From NCBI GenBank assembly GCA_041396245.1, contig JAWKYW010000004.1, positions 164,920 through 228,919 on the forward strand: DNA of 64,000 nt. The letters are read 5' to 3'. The position numbers were made by a program, and so were the translations under genes. The notes under the pieces are model-generated. The model did no database searches. It was not told the origin of the DNA and was given only the letters and a program-made list of their open reading frames with translations. Shown in pieces: positions 7,680 through 15,628 of the stretch (the stretch's first letter is position 1; the number at the start of each line of letters is the position of its first letter). The stretch comes from Desulfobacillus sp041396245. Its GTDB lineage: Bacteria; Pseudomonadota; Gammaproteobacteria; Burkholderiales; Rhodocyclaceae.

Positions 7680-8246
7680 TCAGTCGGCCCTGATCGCCTC
7701 GATCTGGATGGCGACCTTCATGTCGTCGCCGTGCATCGGCAGGCCGTACTTCATGCCGAAGTCGGAGCGCTTGAAGCTGCCCGCGGCGTCGGCGCCGCAG
7801 ACCTCGCGCTTGAGCATCGGGTGCTGGATGCACTTGAAGGAATTGATGGTGAGGGTGAGCGGCCTGGTGACGCCGAGCAGGGTCATCTCGCCTTCGACGG
7901 CGGCCGGGGCGTCGCCGTTCCACTTGCTGATCTTGCCCTTGTAGGTGATCTTGGGGAAGGCCTCGGTGTTGAAGAAGTCCTTGCCGCGCGCGTGCTCTTC
8001 CATCTTGGCGTGGCCGAAGTTGATCGAGGCCGGGTCTATGACGATGTCCACCGTGCCGCTCTTGCCGGCGCGGTCGAGGGTGACGCTGCCCGAGGTCTTG
8101 TTGAACTTGCCGCGCCAGAACGATATGCCGAGGTGGCCGGCCTCGAAGCTCGGGTAGGTGTGGTTCGGCTCGACGTTGTAGGTCTGGGCCTGGGCGGCGG
8201 TAAAAGTCAGTGTCGCCAGGACGGCGGCGAGGGCTTTGCGTTTCAT
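7680..8246 (-). CDS. YceI family periplasmic protein (first copy)
   Basis: The product has 188 residues with a Sec signal (ALAAVLATLTFTAAQA). The mature part YNVEPNHTYPSFEAGHLG begins the lipocalin-like barrel of the YceI family, which binds polyprenyl or quinone-like lipids. AAGGAG precedes ATG 8246. It is the last gene of the marR-cybB-yceI-yceI operon. YceI proteins often pair with cytochrome b561, as here. The signal-peptide codons contain a copy of the 24-bp motif. Confidence 0.92.
   Translation of the reverse strand: MKRKALAAVLATLTFTAAQAQTYNVEPNHTYPSFEAGHLGISFWRGKFNKTSGSVTLDRAGKSGTVDIVIDPASINFGHAKMEEHARGKDFFNTEAFPKITYKGKISKWNGDAPAAVEGEMTLLGVTRPLTLTINSFKCIQHPMLKREVCGADAAGSFKRSDFGMKYGLPMHGDDMKVAIQIEAIRAD
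8202..8225 (-). repeat. 24-bp motif copy 3 (in the yceI signal peptide)
   Basis: Minus strand: GCCGTC, CTGGCGACA, CTGACTTTT. It encodes AVLATLTF. Confidence 0.75.
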
Positions 8247-8275
8247 GCGGTTCTTCTCCTTGTGGGTGGGGTGGG

Positions 8276-8857
8276 TTACTTTCTGGCGGTGACGATGCGG
8301 AACTTGATCTGCACGTCGTCGGCGACGGTGTCGGTGTCCTTCCACTCGCCTTCGCCGATGTTGAACTGCAGGCGCTTGATCGGCAGCGCGCCTTCGAACA
8401 CCTGCCGCCCGCCCTCGATCCTGTAAGTGACCGGGGCGACGACCTCGCGCGCGATGCCCTTGATGGTGAGCTTGCCGGCGGCCTCGAATTTGCCGGCGCC
8501 GGCCGGCTTGATGGCGGTGGTGACGAAGGTCGCCTTGGGAAATTTCGCCGCGTTGAACCATTCCGGCTTGAACGTCTCGCGGTTGAAGTCCTCGGCGCCG
8601 AGGTCGAAGCTGGCGATGTCGATTTCGATGCTGGCCTTGCCTTCCGCCGGCCTGGCCGGATCGAAATCCACCTGGGCGCTGAAGCGCTTGAAGACGCCCT
8701 CGACCGGCACGCCCATCTGCTTCGAGACGGCGACCACGCTGCTCCGGGCGGCGTCGCCCCCCCCACTCGACGGGGGCCCCGCCTGGGCCAGGGCCGGGGC
8801 GAGGAAGGGGGCGAACAGGGCGGCGCCGAGCGCCAGGGCGGTTGCGGTTTTCCTCAT
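8276..8857 (-). CDS. YceI family periplasmic protein (second copy)
   Basis: The product has 193 residues with a signal peptide (TATALALGAALFAPFLAPALA). The barrel is recognisable from GVFKRFSAQVDFDPARPAEGKASIEIDIASFD and KLTIKGIAREVVAPV. It differs well from the downstream YceI and lacks the first strands' HLG motif, so the two probably bind different ligands. Its start overlaps the cytochrome b561 stop (ATGA). Confidence 0.9.
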   Translation of the reverse strand: MRKTATALALGAALFAPFLAPALAQAGPPSSGGGDAARSSVVAVSKQMGVPVEGVFKRFSAQVDFDPARPAEGKASIEIDIASFDLGAEDFNRETFKPEWFNAAKFPKATFVTTAIKPAGAGKFEAAGKLTIKGIAREVVAPVTYRIEGGRQVFEGALPIKRLQFNIGEGEWKDTDTVADDVQIKFRIVTARK

Positions 8858-9411
8858 CGTGTTTTCCTTCGGTCGAGGAACGGGATCATGCGGCCGAGCA
8901 CTTCGTCGCGGTCGATGAAGTAGTGCTTGAGCGCCGCCGTCAGGTGGGTGACGACCAGCACGGCCAGCGTGAAATTCAGGACCTTGTGCACCGTCAGCAG
9001 CAGGTCGCCCAGTTCCTTGTTCTTGTCCAGCAGGTCGGGCAGCGGGAGCAGGCCGAAGTACACCGTCTGGAAGCCCTTGGCCGAGCTCATCAGCCAGCCG
9101 GAGATGGGCACAACGATGATCAGCACGTAGAGCAGGTGGTGGGTGGCGACGGAGGCGATGCGCTGCCAGGCCGGCAGGCCCGCCGCCGGCGGCGGCGCGG
9201 GATGCGTCAGGCGCCAGGCGACGCGGGCCAGCGCCAGCAGGAACACCGTGACGCCGATCCACTTGTGGTACGAGTAGAGCTTCAGCCGGCCCGGCGAGAA
9301 CGGCAGATCGGCCATGTAGATGCCGAGCGGGAAGGCGCAGAGGATCAGCAGGGCGATCAGCCAGTGCAGGGCGATGGCGGTGCGGGTGTAGCCGGGGGTC
9401 GTCAACGTCAT
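8854..9411 (-). CDS. Cytochrome b561 family membrane protein
   Basis: The 185-residue protein has four membrane helices with conserved haem-ligand histidines in ALHWLIALL, YSYHKWIG, THHLLYVL and TVHKVLNF. The family moves electrons between the quinone pool and periplasmic acceptors, including superoxide. It overlaps MarR upstream and YceI downstream by four bases each, so the operon is translationally coupled. Confidence 0.92.
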   Translation of the reverse strand: MTLTTPGYTRTAIALHWLIALLILCAFPLGIYMADLPFSPGRLKLYSYHKWIGVTVFLLALARVAWRLTHPAPPPAAGLPAWQRIASVATHHLLYVLIIVVPISGWLMSSAKGFQTVYFGLLPLPDLLDKNKELGDLLLTVHKVLNFTLAVLVVTHLTAALKHYFIDRDEVLGRMIPFLDRRKTR

Positions 9412-9905
9412 GCCTGTTCTCCGCGGCGTCGGGTCTTGCTCCGACCGGCGGCGGCGGGCGCGGGTTCCACGCCGGGCGCCGACTCGAAGGCCTCGCGCAG
9501 GCTGCGCAGCGTCCCTTCGAGGCGCTGCAGCTGGGCCGGACTCAGGCCGCCCAGCGCCTGGCGCAGGTGGTCGAGGTGGGTGGCGAAGGTTTTGTCGAAG
9601 AGGCGCGCCCCGGCCGGGGTCAGGCTGACGATCATGCTGCGGCCGTCCTCGGGCGAGGCGCTGCGCCGCACCAGCCGCTGCGCTTCGAGGCGGTCGACCA
9701 CGCCGGTCAGCGTGCCCTTGGTGATCAGCGTCTTCTCGCCCAGCGCCTTGAAGCTCAGGCCCGGCGTGTTGCCGAGCGTGGCGACGATGTCGAACTGCGA
9801 AGGCGTGAGGCCGAGCGCCCGCACGTGGGCGCCGGAGTAGGCTTCGAAGGCCTGGTAGCAGCGGGCGAGTTCGCGCAGCATGGGCAGAAAGGGTTCGCGC
9901 GGCAA
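9408..9905 (-). CDS. MarR family transcriptional regulator
   Basis: The product has 165 residues. The winged-helix core is LGLTPSQFDIVATLGNTPGLSFKALGEKTLITKGTLTGVVDRLEAQRLVRR, with the wing RSASPEDGRSMIVSLT. It probably represses its own operon (cytochrome b561 and two YceI) and is released by a small ligand or oxidant. The start is TTG 9905 or ATG 9881; neither has a clear ribosome-binding site. The Ala/Pro-rich tail (ESAPGVEPAPAAAG) is unusual. Confidence 0.9.
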   Translation of the reverse strand: MPREPFLPMLRELARCYQAFEAYSGAHVRALGLTPSQFDIVATLGNTPGLSFKALGEKTLITKGTLTGVVDRLEAQRLVRRSASPEDGRSMIVSLTPAGARLFDKTFATHLDHLRQALGGLSPAQLQRLEGTLRSLREAFESAPGVEPAPAAAGRSKTRRRGEQA

Positions 9906-9919
9906 GGCGGCGGGTCCGT

Positions 9920-9968
9920 ATTGGTTCTAACGCGAACCATATTAGTACGCATTAGAACTAATTGTCAA
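9920..9968 (-). promoter_or_regulatory. marR operon promoter with overlapping operator
   Basis: On the minus strand TTGACA (9963-9968) and TAATAT (9939-9944) are separated by 18 bases. Two 15-base arms, ATTAGTTCTAATGCG (9948-9962) and its near-inverted mate (9920-9934), lie in the spacer and just after the -10. Each contains TTCTAA/TTAGAA. This is a typical position for an autorepressing MarR dimer. Confidence 0.75.
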
Positions 9969-9977
9969 GACGGCCCC

Positions 9978-9992
9978 GCACCGGCTTGGTGC
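9978..9992 (+). promoter_or_regulatory. NtrC-type enhancer site 1
   Basis: GCACC-GGCTT-GGTGC has the arms and spacing of the NtrC box. It is extended to a 12-bp palindrome by flanking CGGCCCC/GGGGCCG. It lies about 100 bases upstream of the sigma-54 promoter. Confidence 0.7.
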
Positions 9993-10008
9993 GGGGCCGT
10001 CCGGCGGC

Positions 10009-10023
10009 GCGACGAATTGGTGC
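10009..10023 (+). promoter_or_regulatory. NtrC-type enhancer site 2 (degenerate)
   Basis: GCGAC-GAATT-GGTGC keeps the spacing and one arm. Its centre is 31 bases from that of site 1, three helical turns, as expected for cooperative NtrC binding. Confidence 0.55.
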
Positions 10024-10085
10024 GCCGGCGCCCGGCGCGGCGCGGCACGATCCGCCAAGGCGCTGTTTATCCATGACTATTTTCG

Positions 10086-10102
10086 CTGGCACGGTTGATG
10101 CA
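10086..10102 (+). promoter_or_regulatory. Sigma-54 promoter for the porin-glnK-amtB operon
   Basis: CTGGCACG-GTTG-ATGCA matches the -24/-12 consensus, with GG and GC ten bases apart and one mismatch (A for T in TTGC). With the NtrC-type sites upstream it predicts expression under nitrogen limitation. Confidence 0.8.
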
Positions 10103-10140
10103 AAAGGGTCTTCGTCGATTTTCATTTTGGGGAGACCATC

Positions 10141-10974
10141 ATGCGCAATACCCTGCTTGCTTCCGCGGCCGTCGCCGCCCTCGCCCTGCCGGCCGCCGGC
10201 CACGCCCAGTCCGCTCCGGCGGCCAGCCCGCACACGTTCACCGGCAACCTCACGCTGGCCACCGAGTACCTCTACCGCGGCATCGCCCAGACGCGCGGGC
10301 GGCCGGCGCTGCAGGGCGGCTTCGACTACGCCCATGCCAGCGGCCTGTATGCCGGCCTCTGGGGTTCGAACGTTTCCTGGATCAACGACGGCACGCCGGG
10401 CGCCAGCGCCAGCCTCGAACTGGACATCTACGGCGGCTACAGGGGGGCCATCACGGACGACATCGGCTTCGACGTCGGCGTGCTGACCTACAACTATCCC
10501 GGCAGCGGCAAGACGCCGACCGGCTGGATCCGGCCCGACACCATCGAGCTCTACGGCGCGCTCACCTGGAAATGGCTGACGCTGAAGTATTCGCACAGCA
10601 CCACGCCGCTGTTCGGCTGGTACAACCCGGTGACCATGAACAAGAGCCGCGGCAGCGGCTACCTCGAGCTGAACGCCGCCTACGACCTGGGCAGCGGCTG
10701 GGGCATCAACGGCCATGTCGGCCACCAGCGCGTCAACCATTATTCGCGGGCCTCCTACACTGACGTCAAGGTCGGCGTCACCAAGGATGTCGGCTTCGGC
10801 ACGGTGGGCGCGGCCTACTCGACCACCAACGCCCACGACAGCTGCGGCGCCATTGTTGTCGCCGCGGCCACCGACGGCAGGAATCCCTATTGCTTCTCCA
10901 AGCAGTCCGGCGGGCTGGATACCTACAACGCCGGCAAGGGACGCCTGTTCGTCACCTTCACGAAAACCTTCTGA
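10141..10974 (+). CDS. TorF-like putative outer-membrane porin (TIGR02001/Gcw_chp family)
   Basis: The 277-residue protein has a Sec signal (ALALPAAGHA) and a beta-rich mature part that starts FTGNLTLATEYLYRGIAQTRGRPALQGGFDY, the signature of this family. It ends in aromatic Phe (FVTFTKTF), as outer-membrane barrels do. GGGGAG precedes ATG 10141. In betaproteobacteria this gene commonly lies ahead of glnK-amtB. Here it shares the sigma-54 promoter, so a role in uptake under nitrogen limitation is likely but unproven. Confidence 0.88.
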   Translation: MRNTLLASAAVAALALPAAGHAQSAPAASPHTFTGNLTLATEYLYRGIAQTRGRPALQGGFDYAHASGLYAGLWGSNVSWINDGTPGASASLELDIYGGYRGAITDDIGFDVGVLTYNYPGSGKTPTGWIRPDTIELYGALTWKWLTLKYSHSTTPLFGWYNPVTMNKSRGSGYLELNAAYDLGSGWGINGHVGHQRVNHYSRASYTDVKVGVTKDVGFGTVGAAYSTTNAHDSCGAIVVAAATDGRNPYCFSKQSGGLDTYNAGKGRLFVTFTKTF

Positions 10975-10987
10975 CCGGGGAGCGACC

Positions 10988-11326
<339 letters not shown>

Positions 11327-11335
11327 GAGAACGCC

Positions 11336-12691
11336 ATGAACAGAATGCTTTCGTATGGAATGGCGGCCCTGGGCCTCGGCCTGTCCGGTCTGGCGCTGGC
11401 CGACGACGCGGCGGCGCCCGCCGCGGAAGCCGCGGCCGCGGCCGCGCCCGCCGTCGTGGCGGCGGTGCACAAGGGCGACGTGGCCTGGATGCTGACCTCC
11501 ACCCTGCTGGTCATCTTCATGGCCGTGCCCGGCCTGGCGCTGTTCTACGGCGGCCTGGTGCGCGCCAAGAACATGCTCTCGGTGCTGATGCAGGTGATGG
11601 TGGTGTTCTCGCTGATCGGCGTGCTGTGGGCCCTCTACGGCTACAGCCTCGCCTTCGGCGGCGAGGGCCTGGTCATCGGCGGCTTCGACAAGCTGTTCCT
11701 TTCCGGCGTGACGTTGGCGAGCCTGGCCGACACCTTCACGCCCGAGGTCAAGCTGCCGGAGTACGTCTTCGTCGCCTTCCAGGCCACTTTCGCCGGCATC
11801 ACCTGCGCGCTGATCGTCGGCTCCTTCGCCGAGAGGATGAAGTTCGCCGCCGTGCTGCTGTTCTCGGTGCTGTGGTTCACCTTCAGCTACCTGCCGATCG
11901 CGCACATGGTGTGGGGCTCGGGCGGCTACCTGCTCGGCAAGGGCGCGCTCGACTTCGCCGGCGGCACGGTGGTGCACATCAACGCCGGCGTCGCCGGCCT
12001 GGTCGGCGCCTATCTGCTCGGCAAGCGCGTCGGCTACGGCCGCGAGGCGATGACGCCGCACAGCCTGACGCTGACCATGGTCGGCGCCTCGATGCTGTGG
12101 GTGGGCTGGTTCGGCTTCAACGCCGGCTCCAACCTCGAAGCGACGGCGGGCGCGGCGCTGGCCTTCGTGAATACCCTCTTCGCCACGGCGGCGGCGGTGC
12201 TGTCCTGGATGTTCGCCGAGTGGGCCTTCAAGGGCAAGCCCTCGATGCTGGGCGCCGCCTCGGGCGCGGTGGCCGGGCTGGTGGCGATCACGCCGGCCTG
12301 CGGCTCGGTCGGCCCGATGGGCGCCATCGTCATCGGCCTGGCCGCCGGCGCGATCTGCCTGTGGGGCGTGAATGGCCTGAAGAAGCTGCTCGGCGCCGAC
12401 GACTCGCTCGACGTCTTCGGCGTGCATGGCGTCGGCGGCATCCTCGGCGCGCTGCTGACCGGGGTGTTCACCGCGCCCGGCCTTGGCGGCACCGGCAAGG
12501 ACGACTTTTCCATCGCCGGCCAGCTCCTGATCCAGGCCGAAGGCGTGGCCATCACCCTGGTCTGGTCCGCCGTGGTCGCCTTCATCGCCTACAAGATCGC
12601 CGGCATGCTGGTCGGCCTGCGGGTGCCGGAAGAGGAAGAGCGCGAAGGCCTCGACATCACCTCCCACGGCGAGGGGGCCTACCACTACTGA
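11336..12691 (+). CDS. amtB: Ammonium transporter
   Basis: The product has 451 residues: a cleavable signal peptide, an Ala-rich stretch (AAPAAEAAAAAAPAVVAAV), and 11 helices. Recognisable segments are PGLALFYGGLVRAKN, FAERMKF, AGGTVVHINAGVAGLVGA (with the pore His) and DVFGVHGVGGILGALLTG (second pore His). It conducts ammonia across the inner membrane. It is third in the NtrC/sigma-54-controlled operon and followed by a hairpin. Confidence 0.97.
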   Translation: MNRMLSYGMAALGLGLSGLALADDAAAPAAEAAAAAAPAVVAAVHKGDVAWMLTSTLLVIFMAVPGLALFYGGLVRAKNMLSVLMQVMVVFSLIGVLWALYGYSLAFGGEGLVIGGFDKLFLSGVTLASLADTFTPEVKLPEYVFVAFQATFAGITCALIVGSFAERMKFAAVLLFSVLWFTFSYLPIAHMVWGSGGYLLGKGALDFAGGTVVHINAGVAGLVGAYLLGKRVGYGREAMTPHSLTLTMVGASMLWVGWFGFNAGSNLEATAGAALAFVNTLFATAAAVLSWMFAEWAFKGKPSMLGAASGAVAGLVAITPACGSVGPMGAIVIGLAAGAICLWGVNGLKKLLGADDSLDVFGVHGVGGILGALLTGVFTAPGLGGTGKDDFSIAGQLLIQAEGVAITLVWSAVVAFIAYKIAGMLVGLRVPEEEEREGLDITSHGEGAYHY

Positions 12692-12713
12692 TGCCGCAAG
12701 CGCGCGGAACCGA

Positions 12714-12745
12714 AACGGGCGTCCCGGGAAACCGGGGCGCCCGTT
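12714..12745 (+). terminator. Hairpin after amtB
   Basis: AACGGGCG(T)CCCGG-gaaa-CCGGG(G)CGCCCGTT forms a strong stem with a GNRA-type loop between amtB and the convergent higA. The T run is poor. Confidence 0.6.
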
Positions 12746-12748
12746 GTC

Positions 12749-13060
12749 CTATGCGGCCAAGGGCGCGACTTCCTTCTCGACCCTCTTGGCGAGCGTCTTC
12801 TCTGCCGTCCTGATCTCGTAGGCGACCTGGAGGTTCATCCAGCTCTGCACGTCGCCGCCGAAAAAGCGCACCAGGCGCATGGCGGTGTCCACGGTGACGC
12901 CGCGGCGCTCCAGCACGATGTCGTTGATGCGCGAAGCCGGCACGTGCAGCGCCTTGGCCAGGGCGTTGGCGCTCATGCCGAGCGGCTTCAGGTAGTCCTC
13001 GCGCAGGATCTCGCCCGGGTGCACCGGCCGCATGCCGTTCTTCGGAGCAGGTGTACGCAT
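12749..13060 (-). CDS. higA: HigA family antitoxin
   Basis: The 103-residue protein has an XRE helix-turn-helix: RPVHPGEILREDYLKPLGMSANALAKALHVPASRINDIV, then RRGVTVDTAMRLVRFFGGDVQSWMNLQ. This is the HigA/VapI pattern. It follows higB (toxin first), the usual higBA order, and should repress the operon. Confidence 0.93.
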   Translation of the reverse strand: MRTPAPKNGMRPVHPGEILREDYLKPLGMSANALAKALHVPASRINDIVLERRGVTVDTAMRLVRFFGGDVQSWMNLQVAYEIRTAEKTLAKRVEKEVAPLAA

Positions 13061-13072
13061 AGTGGGTTGCCC

Positions 13073-13351
13073 TCAGTGATAATCGACAATCTCGACGTCC
13101 CTCACGCCATCCTCGGCCCAGACGAAGCACACTCGGAACTGGTCATTGACGCGGATGCTATGCTGGCCCTTGCGGTTTCCCGACAGCGCTTCCAGCCGGT
13201 TGCCCGGCGGCGAGCGCAAGGCGTCCAGGGTGACCGCGCTGTCGAGCTGCTGCAGCTTGCGCTCGGCCACGGCGGCGATGTTGGCAAAGCGCCTCACCCG
13301 CCTGCCGGCGAACAGCTCGGCCGTGTCCTTGTCGGCGAAGGATACGATCAC
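13073..13351 (-). CDS. higB: HigB family toxin (RelE superfamily)
   Basis: The 92-residue protein contains RKLQQLDSAVTLDALRSPPGNRLEALSGNRKGQHSIRVNDQFRVCFVW and ends DVEIVDYH, closely matching HigB ribosome-dependent mRNA interferases. The start is GTG 13351. It is 12 bases upstream of higA. Confidence 0.93.
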   Translation of the reverse strand: MIVSFADKDTAELFAGRRVRRFANIAAVAERKLQQLDSAVTLDALRSPPGNRLEALSGNRKGQHSIRVNDQFRVCFVWAEDGVRDVEIVDYH

Positions 13352-13359
13352 GGCGTCAG

Positions 13360-13378
13360 GTTATACCGGTTACCGGTA
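13360..13378 (-). promoter_or_regulatory. higBA promoter and operator
   Basis: TACCGGTTACCGGTA (13364-13378) holds two copies of ACCGGT and is palindromic overall. On the minus strand it runs into TATAAC, a plausible -10, just upstream of the higB start. Confidence 0.6.
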
Positions 13379-13565
13379 AATGGCAAATCAGGTGGTTCTG
13401 AATAAGCCAACTCGAGGCGCCCCACTTGTTCCTGCTTCGAATCAGGGAAGGCGAAATGAGTTGAACGCTGCTTCAACAATTCTTTGCGTTCGCTCTGGCA
13501 AAGTATGAAGATAGCTCTCCCGTTCCCGCGGCGGAAGCGAACAAAATCGGTTACGTCCCGACCGG

Positions 13566-14492
13566 TCACCTCGCAGTCGCATCCGCGATTTCAGCGCTCA
13601 GGCAGGATCTGGCCGTATCGTGCAAGCGCCGGACCACCGGATCGTCCGCGATCATGTCCCTGCTCCAGAAATAGAGCGGGCGCCGGATTTGTGCCTTGCC
13701 CGGCGCCGGCAGCTCGACCAGCGTCACGAGATGATCCGTCAGCCTCATCGGCAATGTCGGCAAGACCGCCAGATACCGCCCCCGCGACAGAAGGGCGATG
13801 AGCGTGTAGGCCTCACCCATCGTCACCAGGCGGGTGCGGATGCCGGTGATCCCGTCTTGCGTCAGCATGTCGACGACTTCGCGCTGGTAGGGGCCCGGCA
13901 TGCCGAAACTCAACCACTCCGCAGCCTGAAATTCCGCCTTGCCAATGGTTTTATTTCTTGCCAGGGGATGCGACACCCCGCAGAACACGCCCATCCGGTC
14001 GTCGGCCAGCAGGGTTTGCGTGACGCCCGGCAAGGGCCGGTTATGCGGCGCCGGCGCGATCACCACGTCCAGCGTGCCGTCCATCAGCTGGTCGAGTGCA
14101 TCCTGCGGCCGCGTCATCACGAGACTGATGGAGACGCGCGGATCGTCGCTCAGCATGCGCTCCATCAGCAGAGGCATCAGGCCGATGCCGATCAAGGGCC
14201 CGGTGCCGATGCGCAGGTGATCTCGCAGCCCGAGCTGGACACGCTGCACCTGCTCCGCCGCGACGTGCAGATTGTGCGCGATCGCGCGGCCTTCCCGGGC
14301 CAGCGCTTCGCCCAGGGGCGTGCTGCGCACGCCGTAGCGGCTGCGCTGGAAAAGTGGCGCACCTGCCTGCATCTCGAGCGTCGCCATGTTGCGCGTCAGG
14401 GTTGGCTGCGCCACGAACAAGTGCTTTGCGGCAGCGGTGATCGAGCCCTTTTCGAAGACCACCGAAAGCTGCACCAAGTGTTTTGGGTCCAT
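13566..14492 (-). CDS. LysR family transcriptional regulator
   Basis: The 308-residue protein has an N-terminal winged helix (LVQLSVVFEKGSITAAAKHLFVAQPTLTRNMATLEMQAGAPLFQRSRYGVRSTPLG) and a periplasmic-binding-like effector domain. It is divergent from the TAXI-TRAP/sulfatase genes and is the obvious candidate to control them. ATG 14492 was chosen because the helix-turn-helix begins there. Confidence 0.92.
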   Translation of the reverse strand: MDPKHLVQLSVVFEKGSITAAAKHLFVAQPTLTRNMATLEMQAGAPLFQRSRYGVRSTPLGEALAREGRAIAHNLHVAAEQVQRVQLGLRDHLRIGTGPLIGIGLMPLLMERMLSDDPRVSISLVMTRPQDALDQLMDGTLDVVIAPAPHNRPLPGVTQTLLADDRMGVFCGVSHPLARNKTIGKAEFQAAEWLSFGMPGPYQREVVDMLTQDGITGIRTRLVTMGEAYTLIALLSRGRYLAVLPTLPMRLTDHLVTLVELPAPGKAQIRRPLYFWSRDMIADDPVVRRLHDTARSCLSAEIADATAR

Positions 14493-14601
14493 CGAAATAT
14501 GATCGTTTTGATTGCCAAATGTAAATTTTACTAATTTCTCGGATTTATCTAAAGTGGTCTGCGGCTTCCAAACGAAATTAAACAGCCAGGAGGAGACAGA
14601 A
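14493..14601. promoter_or_regulatory. AT-rich LysR/TAXI divergent control region
   Basis: This 109-base region is far richer in A+T than its surroundings. It includes TTTTGATTGCCAAATGTAAA, with palindromic TTGCCAAA-type sequence, where a LysR protein could bind to act on both promoters. Confidence 0.45.
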
Positions 14602-15597
14602 ATGGACAGAAACAATCGCACACTCATACGCCGGGCGCTTCTTGCACTGGCTTTCGGGGCGGCGGCGGGCGCCGCCTCAGCAGAAAAAATCGGCATGGAG
14701 ACGGCATCCACCGCCAGCGTGACGGGGCTGATGCCACAAGCCATGGTGGGGAAATGGGCAAAGGAAGGGGTGGATGTACAACTATCGATGGATCAGACAC
14801 TGACCAAGTCGCTGCTCAAGCTCGCGCAGGGGCAGCTTGACGCTTCGGTCATTCCGCCGCCAGCTTACGGGGCGCTGATGAAGGGGGTCGGTCCGTATGC
14901 CAAGATGGGTGAAAAGAGCAAGGAGATGGCGGGCAATGTAAGGGCCCTGTTCGGCTTCCCGGCAAGTTTTTTTCATCCGATGGTCTGGGCCGACTCCGAT
15001 ATCAAGACCTGGGCCGACGTCAAGGGCAAGCGCATCTTCATCGGTCCGCCGGCTGGTGTGGCGAATGCCATGATCACGGCGCTGGTCAAGGCTGGCAGCG
15101 GGCTGGAACCGACCGACTACACGCCGATCAAGGCACCCTGGGGCGCAGCGACGCAAAACTTCCAGGACGGCCAGTTTGACGTGTATGTCGGTTCTTTCGG
15201 GCTCGGCTCGCAGGTGCTGTCCGAACTCACCATTGCCCGCAAGATTCGCTTCCTGCCGATTCCCGCCGAAAGGGCCGAGCCGCCCGTCGGGCTGGGCATG
15301 GCGCCGGGAAAAATTCCGCCAAAAACCTATCCAGGACAGGTCAATGAAGCGGATTCGCAGACATGGCAGACGGTGATGATGGTGGCGGTCAGGAAGGACA
15401 TTTCCGACGATATCGCCTACAAGCTGACCAAGTCCTATTTCATGAATGTCAAGGATATTGCCAGAACCAACGATCTGCTCAGGCACCTTGCCGCGGGTGA
15501 TCCCTTTGCCGGGGTCAACATGCCCCTGCATCCGGGCGCCGCGCGTTATTTCAAGGAAGCGGGGATCGCCGTTCCTCCGGCCTTGATGGCCAAATAG
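14602..15597 (+). CDS. TAXI family TRAP transporter solute-binding protein
   Basis: The 331-residue protein has a Sec signal (RALLALAFGAAAGAASA) and the TAXI fold (KIGMETASTASVTGLMPQAMVGKWAKEGVDVQL; GKRIFIGPPAGVANAMITALVKAGSG). It captures a substrate in the periplasm for the fused TRAP permease that follows 31 bases later. AGGAGG lies upstream of ATG 14602. The substrate is unknown; the sulfatase downstream suggests a sulfate ester. Confidence 0.9.
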   Translation: MDRNNRTLIRRALLALAFGAAAGAASAEKIGMETASTASVTGLMPQAMVGKWAKEGVDVQLSMDQTLTKSLLKLAQGQLDASVIPPPAYGALMKGVGPYAKMGEKSKEMAGNVRALFGFPASFFHPMVWADSDIKTWADVKGKRIFIGPPAGVANAMITALVKAGSGLEPTDYTPIKAPWGAATQNFQDGQFDVYVGSFGLGSQVLSELTIARKIRFLPIPAERAEPPVGLGMAPGKIPPKTYPGQVNEADSQTWQTVMMVAVRKDISDDIAYKLTKSYFMNVKDIARTNDLLRHLAAGDPFAGVNMPLHPGAARYFKEAGIAVPPALMAK

Positions 15598-15628
15598 ACC
15601 ACGGTTTGCGGCCGCTCTATCGATCCGC

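Noticed and set aside
12692..12748. A small RNA gene after amtB
   Set aside because: Only a single hairpin is present and no promoter is visible; a terminator explains it.
13348..13569. A 73-codon frame between higB and lysR
   Set aside because: No ribosome-binding site, no recognisable motif, and it overlaps the higBA promoter region.
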